DNA of 8,547 nucleotides from an uncultured Collinsella sp. (lineage in GTDB: Bacteria > Actinomycetota > Coriobacteriia > Coriobacteriales > Coriobacteriaceae), in NCBI GenBank assembly GCA_958438955.1, contig CAUBTS010000084.1, positions 1 to 8,547 of the forward strand. The letters are read 5' to 3'. Position 1 is the stretch's first letter. Every line of letters begins with the position of its first letter. Both the position numbers and the translations under genes were made by a program. The notes beneath the pieces were generated by a model. The model did not search any database and had not been told where the DNA came from. It worked only from the letters and a program-made list of their open reading frames with translations. Positions 1 to 6,561 of the stretch are shown here, piece by piece.

Positions 1-592
1 TATCGGTGGCGACAAGGTTCATGTCGACCTCGGCGTGACTGTCCTCGGAATAATCCAGGTCGAGCAGGGTGTTGCCGTCGACAACGCCCATGGAAATCGC
101 GGCGACCTGGCCCGTGAGCGGGATGCGCTCGAGCTTACCCGCCTCGACCCACATGGCAAGGGCGTCGTGCAGCGCCACCCAGGCGCCGGTAATGCTCGCC
201 GTGCGTGTGCCGCCATCGGCCTGGATCACATCGCAGTCGACGGTAACGGTGTACTCGCCAAGTGCCTTCATATTGACGATGGTACGCAGGCTGCGACCGA
301 TGAGGCGTTCGATCTCCATGGAGCGGCCCTTGCGGTTGGCATGCTCGCGCTTGCAGCGCTTGCCGGTCGATGCCGGCAGCATGGCGTACTCCGCCGTTAC
401 CCAACCGGCCTTGGCGCCCTTGCGCCAGCTCGGCACGCCCTCCTCGATAGTGGCGGCGCACAGCACGCGCGTATCGCCAAACTCGGCCAGGCACGAGCCG
501 TGGGCATGTTTCATAACACCACGGGTGAGCTTGACGGGGCGCAGCTCATTGGCGGCGCGGCCGTTGGCGCGATTGACCTGCATGTACTCCAT
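1..592 (-). CDS. rph: Ribonuclease PH, 3' end missing (runs off left edge)
   Basis: Phosphorolytic 3'-to-5' exoribonuclease that trims tRNA 3' ends using inorganic phosphate, in the cytoplasm as a ring hexamer. The 197 visible residues follow the E. coli family pattern throughout: RPVKLTRG (18-25), FGDTRVLCAATIEEGVP (38-54), the AEYAMLP segment (68-73), the arginine-containing S-MEIERLIGRSLR stretch (91-103), the phosphate-binding GGTRTASITGA block (127-137), and LDLDYSEDSHAEVDMN (177-192). Asp178 and Asp184 match the metal-binding aspartates. The family is usually about 240 residues, so roughly 40 are missing. The last complete codon is at 2-4. Start: ATG at 590-592, preceded by GAAAGGA (600-606) with a 7-base spacer; a second ATG three codons in is less well placed. 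It lies 55 bases downstream of murI with no terminator between, so it is probably the distal gene of the murE-murI operon. In many Gram-positives an RdgB/HAM1 nucleotidase gene follows, which would lie outside this window. Confidence 0.96.
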   Translation of the reverse strand, partial: MEYMQVNRANGRAANELRPVKLTRGVMKHAHGSCLAEFGDTRVLCAATIEEGVPSWRKGAKAGWVTAEYAMLPASTGKRCKREHANRKGRSMEIERLIGRSLRTIVNMKALGEYTVTVDCDVIQADGGTRTASITGAWVALHDALAMWVEAGKLERIPLTGQVAAISMGVVDGNTLLDLDYSEDSHAEVDMNLVATD

Positions 593-599
593 AGAAATA

Positions 600-606
600 T
601 CCTTTC
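600..606 (-). promoter_or_regulatory. Ribosome binding site of rph, inside a small hairpin
   Basis: On the minus strand GAAAGGA lies 7 bases before the ATG at 592 and selects that start. The AAAGG core can pair with CCTTT just upstream (arms at 601-605 and 611-615, loop of five bases), which would partly mask the site. The stem has only five base pairs, so any regulatory effect is speculative. Confidence 0.6.
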
Positions 607-647
607 GGCAAAAGGTGAAAGTGAGCCTTTGGTCGGTGACCTTGTAT

Positions 648-1532
648 CTATTTCAGTTCGTCGATATCGATATGCTCAATGCTCTTGAGCGGCTGGCCAA
701 AGATAAAGCTACCCGCCACCGCAAACTCGGCAATGTTGTCAGACGTGGTGGCAAAGCGATGCTGCGGCTCAGCGGTATCGCCCGCCAGCTGCTCGCGGCG
801 CGTGAGGATATCGGTCAGCTCGCGGGTGGTCTCCTCGGCGGAGCTCACCACGCGCACTCCGGGACCCAGCGCATGGCGAATAGGCCCCACGAGCAGCGGG
901 AAATGTGTGCAGCCGAGTACCACGGTATCGATGCCACGATCGTGCAGCGGCTCGACTGTGGCGCCAACCAGCGCGCGAACGGCTGGCGTATCAAAAATAT
1001 CCTCGTTCTCGAGCCACTGCTCCTGCAGATGCGCGCCCGAGGCGAGCTCGTGCTCGACGACCTCGACAAAGCTCGAAGCCGGGCAGCCATACACATCGAC
1101 ACCAGCATCCAAGTCCTGGATGGCGCGCGTGTAGGCGCCCGAGCGAATGGTGAGGTTGGTGGCGAGCACGCCCACGCGACGCGAGCGGGTGCTGTTGATT
1201 GCCGCACGGGCACCCGGCGCGATCACGCCGATCACGGGAACGTCGAGCACCTGCTGGGCCAGACGCAAGGCCGCAGCGGTCGCCGTGTTGCAGGCGATGA
1301 CCATAATCTTGACGTCGTGCTTCGAAAGCCAACGACCCGCCTGCAACGCAAACGAGCGCACCTCATCCTCGGTACGCGTGCCGTAGGGACAGCGCTTGGT
1401 GTCGCCAAAGTAGTAGACGGACTCGTGCGGCAGCGCCGTCGCGATGGCGCGCGCAACCGTCAGACCGCCCAAACCAGAATCGAACACGCCAATCGGGCGC
1501 GTGTCGCCTGCCGAATTCTCGATATCGGACAT
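648..1532 (-). CDS. murI: Glutamate racemase
   Basis: Cofactor-independent racemase that converts L-glutamate to D-glutamate, the second residue of the peptidoglycan stem peptide; cytoplasmic. The 294 residues match the family's usual length of about 260-290. Visible motifs: IGVFDSGLGGLTV (14-26) carrying the conserved Asp18-Ser19 pair, YFGDTKRCPYG (41-51), the first catalytic cysteine in ACNTATAAAL (Cys81), VIGVIAPGARAA (100-111), and the second catalytic cysteine in VLGCTHFPLL (Cys208). Both cysteines needed for the two-base mechanism are present, so the enzyme should be active. Start: ATG at 1530-1532. The upstream GGTGAGG leaves only two bases before the ATG, which is unusually close, but no in-frame alternative keeps the N-terminal FDSG motif. 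Gaps are 51 bases from the HAD gene upstream and 55 bases to rph downstream, all on the same strand. Co-location with a MurE-type ligase fits a peptidoglycan-precursor operon. Confidence 0.97.
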   Translation of the reverse strand: MSDIENSAGDTRPIGVFDSGLGGLTVARAIATALPHESVYYFGDTKRCPYGTRTEDEVRSFALQAGRWLSKHDVKIMVIACNTATAAALRLAQQVLDVPVIGVIAPGARAAINSTRSRRVGVLATNLTIRSGAYTRAIQDLDAGVDVYGCPASSFVEVVEHELASGAHLQEQWLENEDIFDTPAVRALVGATVEPLHDRGIDTVVLGCTHFPLLVGPIRHALGPGVRVVSSAEETTRELTDILTRREQLAGDTAEPQHRFATTSDNIAEFAVAGSFIFGQPLKSIEHIDIDELK

Positions 1533-1583
1533 TACCTCACCAGTCTCTCTCGAAAAGACATGTCCAAGTGCGGCGGCGGCGCG

Positions 1584-2495
1584 CTACGAACGCGCCGCGA
1601 CCAGCAGCTCTGCCGTCGCCGCCCAACCGTCGACAATTTTGCCACGCGTAACGAAAGCGTTCTCGCAAGCAGCCAGGAACTCGGGCGCGCCGGCGCTCGT
1701 CAGGCCATTCTCGACCAGGCAGAACGTGCCCACGTGATCGGCCATGTAGAAGTCGGACTCGGAATCGCCGAGCGCGAGCGTCTCCTCGCGCTCGATCCCT
1801 AGGTGCTCGCAGAAGCGCGCAATGGCGACGCCTTTGTTGAGGCCCGCGGGGTTGATGTTGAATGCGCGACCGTCCTCGACGCGATCGAGCTCGAGCGTCG
1901 TCGGCTTGGACAGATGCGTCAGGTGACCGTTGCAGGCCCACACCAGGCCGCAGCCGGCCTCGTCCAGGATGGCCTGAACCTCATCGTCGGGCACATCGCC
2001 GCGCATGCCGACGGTGACCTCACGGTACTTGTAGCCGGTCGACATGTCGTTGTGGTATTCGATCTTGTGCGGCCAGCGGGCAAGGATCTTCTCGCACACG
2101 CCGGTCTGCTCGATCACCTGGTGCGGCGTGAGACCGCAGGCGGGGTCGTAGGGCATGTCGCCCGTCAGGTACTCCCAGTCGTTGGCCTTGAGGTCGTACA
2201 TGACCAGGCCGCCCATCTCGCCGATGTAGGAGTTGAGGCCGAGCACGCGGGCGTCCTCATGGATCATGGTGCGATTGCGACCCGAGGTGGGGACCACCTG
2301 GATGCCGGCACGGGCGAGCGCGACAACCGCCTCGACGAGCTTGGTCGAGGGATTGCCGTCGTTATCGCGCAGTACACACGAGCCGGGGGCGAGCATCGTG
2401 GCGTCCAGATCGGTAAAGACATACTTGACCTTGGCAAGGCGCTCGCGCATCTCGCCCGAAAGCTCGGCAACGGTCGGCAGGATGTTGTGGGACAT
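1584..2495 (-). CDS. HAD-superfamily phosphatase, type IIB cap (substrate unknown)
   Basis: Predicted Mg2+-dependent phosphatase of the haloacid dehalogenase superfamily, 303 residues. All four HAD motifs are visible. Motif I is FTDLDATM with nucleophile Asp29 and general acid Asp31. Motif II is PTSGRNR (69-75, Ser71). Motif III is Lys221 in GLNKGVAIA. Motif IV is LGDSESDFYMAD (Asp244 and Asp248). The long insert between motifs II and III (about 90-215, including GEMGGLVMYDL and NGHLTHLSKP) is the position of a C2 (IIB) cap, as in Cof-like, sucrose-phosphate and mannosyl-3-phosphoglycerate phosphatases. That suggests a sugar-phosphate-like substrate, but the sequence does not name it. Start: ATG at 2493-2495 is chosen because GGAG (2501-2504) ends five bases before it; the GTG two codons upstream (2499-2501) overlaps that ribosome binding site. 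Gaps to murE (30 bases) and murI (51 bases) place it mid-operon. A link to wall metabolism is inferred from position only. Confidence 0.9.
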   Translation of the reverse strand: MSHNILPTVAELSGEMRERLAKVKYVFTDLDATMLAPGSCVLRDNDGNPSTKLVEAVVALARAGIQVVPTSGRNRTMIHEDARVLGLNSYIGEMGGLVMYDLKANDWEYLTGDMPYDPACGLTPHQVIEQTGVCEKILARWPHKIEYHNDMSTGYKYREVTVGMRGDVPDDEVQAILDEAGCGLVWACNGHLTHLSKPTTLELDRVEDGRAFNINPAGLNKGVAIARFCEHLGIEREETLALGDSESDFYMADHVGTFCLVENGLTSAGAPEFLAACENAFVTRGKIVDGWAATAELLVAARS

Positions 2496-2500
2496 GGTCA

Positions 2501-2506
2501 CTCCGT
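2501..2506 (-). promoter_or_regulatory. Ribosome binding site that fixes the HAD phosphatase start
   Basis: ACGGAG on the minus strand ends five bases before the ATG at 2493-2495. The competing in-frame GTG at 2499-2501 shares its first base with the end of this motif, so it is unlikely to be the real start. Confidence 0.65.
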
Positions 2507-2525
2507 TTACATAGAAGGGGCTGGT

Positions 2526-4043
2526 CTAGGCGTCGTACGCCGCAAGGGTGCGCTTGAGAATCGAACCGTCGCGCTCACAAGGCTCGGGTCCGTTCTTGCG
2601 CAGCATACACTCTTCCTCGCCCTTACCGGTCACGATGACCACGGCAGGACGGACAGTTTCGCGCACGGCAGTCTCGATAGCGGCAACGCGATCAGTCACG
2701 ATTTGCCAGTTATCATTTCCCTGCGCTTGAACGTTGCGCGCGATCTCGGCGCAGATGTCCTCGACATCCTCGGGGCCGGGGTCATCCTCGGTAATCACGA
2801 TTCGGTCGGCATACTTGCCAGCGGCGATGCCCATCGTGGTGCGTCGATCGACACCCTTACCGCCCGTAGCGCCAAATACAACCGCCAGCTCGCGCTCGGG
2901 ATAGTTCTCGCGCAAGTCGCGCAGGAGTGTCTCGAGGCTCATGCCGTTATGTGCAAAATCGACGATGCCCAGGATTTTGCCCGATACGGACGGATAGAGC
3001 TCCATACGACCGGGAACGAAAACGCCCTCAAAGCCATGGACGATACCCTCTTCGGAAATGCCCAGGGCCTCGGCGCAGGCAATAGCGGCAAGCGCGTTGG
3101 ACACATTGAACTTAACCGGCGTGGGAATCACAATGTCACGCGTAAAGCGGGGCGTGCGCACCGTTGCCACCACGCCGCAGTCGCCATTGCGAATCGCCAG
3201 CGCAAGCACGTCGGCACGCTCGTCGGTCAGGGAGAACGTCACCGTACGTTCGCAACGAGATGCCGCCTCGAGCACGCGATCGACCTTATCCATATCGAGA
3301 TTGACCACGGCAAAACGGCTCTGCGAGAAGATTTTGAGCTTGCTGGCAAAGTAGTCCTCGAGCGTCGGATGCTCAATCGGCGAAATGTGATCCTCGCCGA
3401 TATTGGTAAAGGCGCCGACTTCAAAGTCAATCTTGCCCGTACGCTCGTATTTGAGGCCCTGACTCGATGCCTCCATAACCAGCCACGGGGCACCCGCCTC
3501 CGCAGCATGTGCGATGCGAGACTGCAGCAGAAAGGATTCGGGAGTCGTCAGCTTGGAAGGACCCGTCTCGATGCCGTCGTCGAACTCAATGCCCGTATTA
3601 AGAGCGGGTCGATGACAGCCCGTAAGCTTGGCCTCGTTGGCGAGGATGCCGCGCAGATAAAAGCTGCAGGTCGACTTGCCCTTGGTGCCTGTAAAGGCGC
3701 AGACCTTCACCTTACCCGACGGGTGCCCATAAAAGGCATCTGCCACCACGGCGAGCGTGCGACGAATATCGCTCACAATCACCGCGGGAAGATCAACATC
3801 GTAATCGACCTCGGAAACGTAGGCCACGGCGCCATCGGCGATTGCCGAAAGCAGGTACTCGCGCTTAAACGCACGGCCTTTGCAGACAAACAACGTGCCC
3901 GGACGCACCTGGCGCGAGTCATCAGTCGCAAACTCAATGCGCTGGTCGCACGAAGCGCTCGGTCTGGAAACAACAAGGTCATCTTCCTCGAGCAACTCTA
4001 TATAGCGCATCAGAGTTAGCTTCTCTTGTGTCGGACTCGACAT
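2526..4043 (-). CDS. murE: MurE-type UDP-MurNAc-dipeptide ligase, probably L-lysine (or another non-DAP diamine) adding
   Basis: ATP-dependent Mur ligase that adds the third residue to UDP-MurNAc-L-Ala-D-Glu in the cytoplasm; 505 residues, normal for MurE. N-terminal UDP-substrate domain: DDSRQVRPGTLFVCKG (41-56) and AFKREYLLSAI (58-68), very like streptococcal MurE. Central ATPase domain: P-loop TGTKGKST (118-125), LTTPES (165-170), EASSQGL (191-197), NIGEDHI (214-220) and the probable carbamoylated Lys235 in DYFASK. Then FNVSNALAA (312-320), VPGRMEL (343-349), DFAHNGMSLETLL (362-374) where DYAHNP is more usual, GATGGKG (391-397), and TGKGEE (472-477). The amino-acid selectivity motif is DDPGPED (420-426) in place of the DNPR of meso-diaminopimelate enzymes; S. 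pneumoniae lysine-type MurE has DDPN there. Start: ATG at 4041-4043 with GAGAGAGG seven bases upstream; the frame stays open to a TTG at 4211, but that stretch has no homology-like motif. First gene of the minus-strand operon. Lysine versus ornithine cannot be settled from sequence alone. Confidence 0.93.
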   Translation of the reverse strand: MSSPTQEKLTLMRYIELLEEDDLVVSRPSASCDQRIEFATDDSRQVRPGTLFVCKGRAFKREYLLSAIADGAVAYVSEVDYDVDLPAVIVSDIRRTLAVVADAFYGHPSGKVKVCAFTGTKGKSTCSFYLRGILANEAKLTGCHRPALNTGIEFDDGIETGPSKLTTPESFLLQSRIAHAAEAGAPWLVMEASSQGLKYERTGKIDFEVGAFTNIGEDHISPIEHPTLEDYFASKLKIFSQSRFAVVNLDMDKVDRVLEAASRCERTVTFSLTDERADVLALAIRNGDCGVVATVRTPRFTRDIVIPTPVKFNVSNALAAIACAEALGISEEGIVHGFEGVFVPGRMELYPSVSGKILGIVDFAHNGMSLETLLRDLRENYPERELAVVFGATGGKGVDRRTTMGIAAGKYADRIVITEDDPGPEDVEDICAEIARNVQAQGNDNWQIVTDRVAAIETAVRETVRPAVVIVTGKGEEECMLRKNGPEPCERDGSILKRTLAAYDA

Positions 4044-4327
4044 ACAAAGACCTCTCTCGCTAAATTCAGCCTTAAAGGGCAGAAGACGTCCCGCGGCAGA
4101 AACGATGAAACATTCTGTATTATCAACCATCCTAATATGCCACCTGACCTTGCGCGCATCACAGCCTTCTAAAAAATTGCATGGACTGTGCCGTGGTCTA
4201 ATAAATGGCAACAGTGTTCACCCCGTGTAAAAACAGGGAAATCTGGGTGCTATTCTTTATCCAAATGTCTTGATGCGCCTCATTGACCCACAATGCCGAC
4301 CCATCATGCCCAAGCAAAGGATTCCAG
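4044..4327. other. Divergent intergenic region between murE and the amino-acid transporter
   Basis: A 284-base region that must carry start signals for both directions. I see no convincing sigma-70 promoter for murE. On the plus strand TTGCAT (4177-4182), 16 bases, then TAATAA (4199-4204), behind a run of six A residues, is a weak candidate (three of six matches in each box). TATTCT (4251-4256) is a better -10-like box but lacks a partner. Small interrupted inverted repeats occur around 4216-4249. Both frames that extend the flanking genes into this region begin at TTG codons without a ribosome binding site and show no family motif, so it is treated as non-coding. Confidence 0.5.
4316..4321 (+). 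promoter_or_regulatory. Ribosome binding site of the transporter gene
   Basis: AAAGGA followed by a six-base spacer and the ATG at 4328. It selects this start over the in-frame TTG at 4283, and the protein then begins with a textbook basic signal-peptide N-region. The asnB site in this window has the same motif and spacing. Confidence 0.75.
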
Positions 4328-6376
4328 ATGAAACGACACTTCGAACGTCGCCACCGCTCGGCACATGTCCAGTTGACCCGGCGCATCGTCTGCGCCTTCG
4401 CGACGATCGTTGTGGCCCTTGCCACCACCATCGGCGCGAGCGGCTGTTCGTCCTCCCAGAACGCCTCGAGCACCTACACACTCGTCGAGAATGGCAAGTT
4501 CACCGTCGCAAGTGACTTGGCCACACCCCCGTTTGAATACGTCAACGATTCCGGCGAAGACCAGGGCTTTACCTATGAACTCATGGGCATGATCGCGGAC
4601 GAGCTCGGTCTGGAGCTCAACTACTTGCCGGCGCAAAAGTTCGACGGCATTATCCCCATGGTCAAACAGGGTGTAAAGACCGATGTCGGCGCATGCAACA
4701 TCACGATTACCGACGAGCGCAAGAAAGAGGTCGACTTCACCGACCCCTATATCGACTCCAACCAGGGCGTCGCAGTTGCAAAGAACACTGGATACGACAC
4801 GGTCGATAGCCTCAACGCACCGGGCGTCAAAATTGCCGTGCAGTCGGGTACCACGTCCGAGGAGTGGGCAATCGAGAACCTGCCGCAGGCAACCACCGTC
4901 AACTTTGACGACTGGACGGCAGCCTTCACCGCCGTCATGAGTGGTCAGTGCCAGGCGGTCGTATGCGATCTGCCCGTTGAGCAGTGGATGGTTTCGAATT
5001 CCTTTACCGGCATGGAGGTCATCAAAGAGGTTCCGACGGGCGAGCAGTTTGGCATTGCCGTCTCTAAAGACAACCCCGAGCTGACACAGGCCATCAACGA
5101 TGCCCTTGCCAAGATCAAGAGCTCCGGCGCCTATGACAAACTGTACGAGAAGTGGTTTGGCATGGCACCCACGAGCGGGTCCGATTACGAGGATGCCTCG
5201 AGCTCAGAGGACGCGACGGGCGCTTCACTCGCCGTCACCTCGGCGACCGCCAAGTCAAACGAAGACGGCGGCAACGGCGTGCTCGGCGGCATCGCAACCC
5301 GCCTGACCTGGGAAGCGACAACGGGTAGCGACGAGGGCGACGTTTCGCAAATTGAGCTTGAGCTGCCCGAAGGCGGGTCATTTGAAAGCACCGATGTTAA
5401 GGTCACGCTGCTCGACGGACTGAACCAGACGGGTGTCAAGGCATCGTGCTCGCTGGACGGCTCAAAGCTCGTCATCAAGTTCGCCGATCCCGTCGCTGCC
5501 GGCTCGCAGATTCGCGTTGTCGTCCCCGACGTCGTATTCCCGAGCAACGCGGGTGCCTATGCCGTCACCGGCAGCTATGTCACCGACGGCGACAAGCGAG
5601 ATCTTCCCGAGAGCAACACCATCAGCGTCTCGGAGAGCACCATGGTGCAAGAAATCGTCGCCTGGCTCGATGCCCAGCCTTGGGTTGCCGCATGGAACTC
5701 CAACCCGTTTTTGGGCATGTTCTTCAAGCCGCAGATTATCGTCACCTCAATCGCCTCGCTCTTTAAGGGCTGGGGCATAGCACTTGCCGTGACCGCCATC
5801 GGTTTTCCGCTCGCCATCCCCATCGGCTTGCTGTTTGCCTTTATGAAAATCAGTCATAGTCGTATGCTACGCGGCATCGCCGTGACATACATCAACGTCC
5901 TGCGCGGAACCCCGCTCTTCCTGCAGATCTACATTGCGTTCTTTGGGTTCCCCATGATCGGTCTCAACGTGCCCAATCTGCCGCTCGGCGTTGGCGTGCT
6001 CGCCATCAACTGCTCGGCCTATCTTGCCGAGATTTTCCGTGCCGGCATCGAGAGCGTACCGCATGGTCAAGCGGAAGCTGCCTACTCGCTTGGCATGACT
6101 TGGTCCCAAGTTATGTCGCGCATCGTGGTCCCGCAGGCTGTACGTTACGTTATACCGACTATGACCAGCGAGTTCGTTATGCTGTACAAGGACACGTCGC
6201 TGCTTTCGAGCGTTGGTGTCATGGAGCTCATGCTGTTCTCCAAAAACCTCACGGCCACCACGGGCAACATTACGCCCTACATTTGCGCCGCACTTTACTA
6301 TCTGGTCGTGACGATTCCGCTCATCCACATCGTCACCAAGGTGGAGCACCGTCTCGCCGAGCGCAGCAAGCGCTAA
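4328..6376 (+). CDS. Amino-acid ABC transporter, fused solute-binding lipoprotein and permease
   Basis: Single 682-residue subunit of a polar amino-acid importer. Residues 1-40 form a lipoprotein signal: arginine-rich start, hydrophobic stretch 20-36 and lipobox ASGC with Cys40. Residues about 55-280 are a type-3 solute-binding domain: ASDLATPPFEY (61-71), NITITDERKKEVDFTDPY (124-141) with Arg131 at the ligand-carboxylate position, VQSGTTSEEWA (171-181), CDLPVE (213-218, Asp214 at the amino-group position) and KLYEKWFG (271-278). A Ser/Asp/Glu-rich linker follows (282-300), then an extra beta-rich segment (about 320-437) that I do not recognise. The C-terminal part from about 470 is a HisM/GlnP-type permease with several membrane segments, LRGTPLFLQIY (525-535), and the EAA coupling loop from Glu583 through Gly589 to the VPQA at 601-604. 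GlnP of lactic bacteria is a precedent for the fusion, but at a shorter length. No ATPase is adjacent, so one must be supplied elsewhere. The substrate is not determinable; glutamine or another polar amino acid is likely. Confidence 0.92.
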   Translation: MKRHFERRHRSAHVQLTRRIVCAFATIVVALATTIGASGCSSSQNASSTYTLVENGKFTVASDLATPPFEYVNDSGEDQGFTYELMGMIADELGLELNYLPAQKFDGIIPMVKQGVKTDVGACNITITDERKKEVDFTDPYIDSNQGVAVAKNTGYDTVDSLNAPGVKIAVQSGTTSEEWAIENLPQATTVNFDDWTAAFTAVMSGQCQAVVCDLPVEQWMVSNSFTGMEVIKEVPTGEQFGIAVSKDNPELTQAINDALAKIKSSGAYDKLYEKWFGMAPTSGSDYEDASSSEDATGASLAVTSATAKSNEDGGNGVLGGIATRLTWEATTGSDEGDVSQIELELPEGGSFESTDVKVTLLDGLNQTGVKASCSLDGSKLVIKFADPVAAGSQIRVVVPDVVFPSNAGAYAVTGSYVTDGDKRDLPESNTISVSESTMVQEIVAWLDAQPWVAAWNSNPFLGMFFKPQIIVTSIASLFKGWGIALAVTAIGFPLAIPIGLLFAFMKISHSRMLRGIAVTYINVLRGTPLFLQIYIAFFGFPMIGLNVPNLPLGVGVLAINCSAYLAEIFRAGIESVPHGQAEAAYSLGMTWSQVMSRIVVPQAVRYVIPTMTSEFVMLYKDTSLLSSVGVMELMLFSKNLTATTGNITPYICAALYYLVVTIPLIHIVTKVEHRLAERSKR

Positions 6377-6397
6377 CCGCTCATACATAGCGTTCAC

Positions 6398-6442
6398 AAC
6401 CACGACCCGCCGCTTCATCTGAAGATCGGGCCGTGGTTTTTT
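6398..6442 (+). terminator. Rho-independent terminator after the transporter gene
   Basis: The 5' arm AACCACGACCCG (6398-6409) pairs with CGGGCCGTGGTT (6427-6438): 11 of 12 positions, one A-C mismatch. A run of six T follows (6437-6442). The 17-base loop contains a nested CTTC/GAAG stem around ATCT (6413-6424). It begins 22 bases after the stop codon and is oriented only for plus-strand transcription, so asnB is expected to have its own promoter. Confidence 0.93.
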
Positions 6443-6504
6443 CGGTTCGCTCGGCGCTTATGCCCTATCACGAAACAAAAGATTGGCATGATAGTAAAGA
6501 TTAT

Positions 6505-6510
6505 TTGACA
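6505..6510 (+). promoter_or_regulatory. Possible -35 box upstream of asnB
   Basis: A perfect TTGACA in an AT-rich stretch (6471-6510) downstream of the terminator. No acceptable -10 box is found 16-18 bases further on, because that position falls in the GC-rich right arm of the inverted repeat at 6515-6535. It may be a coincidence, or the promoter may be activator-dependent. Upstream, TTGGCA (6483-6488) and GATAGT (6490-6495) are promoter-like pieces without good partners. Confidence 0.3.
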
Positions 6511-6514
6511 TCAG

Positions 6515-6535
6515 CTGCCGCAATCCTTGCGGCAG
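6515..6535. repeat. Perfect inverted repeat in the asnB leader
   Basis: CTGCCGCAA (6515-6523), three bases TCC, then TTGCGGCAG (6527-6535): nine uninterrupted base pairs. It is not followed by a T-run on either strand, so it is not an intrinsic terminator. It ends 20 bases before the asnB ribosome binding site. It could be a binding site for a dimeric regulator or an mRNA leader hairpin controlling asnB; the sequence does not distinguish these. Confidence 0.7.
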
Positions 6536-6555
6536 TACACCTGAGCCGTCAGCAG

Positions 6556-6561
6556 AAAGGA
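6556..6561 (+). promoter_or_regulatory. Ribosome binding site of asnB
   Basis: AAAGGA with a six-base spacer to the ATG at 6568. It sets the start so that the cysteine at codon 2 becomes N-terminal after methionine removal, as glutaminase activity requires. The frame is open upstream to 6433, but that extension would bury the catalytic cysteine. Confidence 0.85.

Noticed and set aside
69..1802. Long open plus-strand frame (577 codons) opposite rph, murI and the HAD gene
   Set aside because: It lies antisense to three genes with intact family motifs, contains no recognisable domain, and such frames are common opposite GC-rich coding sequence.
2496..2501. GTG start two codons upstream for the HAD phosphatase
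   Set aside because: The GTG overlaps the GGAG ribosome binding site that is correctly spaced for the ATG at 2495.
1803..4019. Very long open plus-strand frame (738 codons) opposite murE and the HAD gene
   Set aside because: Its composition is that of a complementary-strand shadow (rich in His, Arg, Ala, Gly, no motifs), it spans two real genes and the gap between them, and it has no ribosome binding site at its start.
4044..4211. N-terminal extension of the MurE frame by 56 residues
   Set aside because: It starts at a TTG without a ribosome binding site and has no resemblance to MurE. The ATG at 4043 has GAGAGAGG at a seven-base spacing and gives a normal MurE length.
6515..6535. The asnB-leader inverted repeat as a second terminator
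   Set aside because: Neither strand has a T-run after the stem, and a full terminator already lies at 6398-6442.
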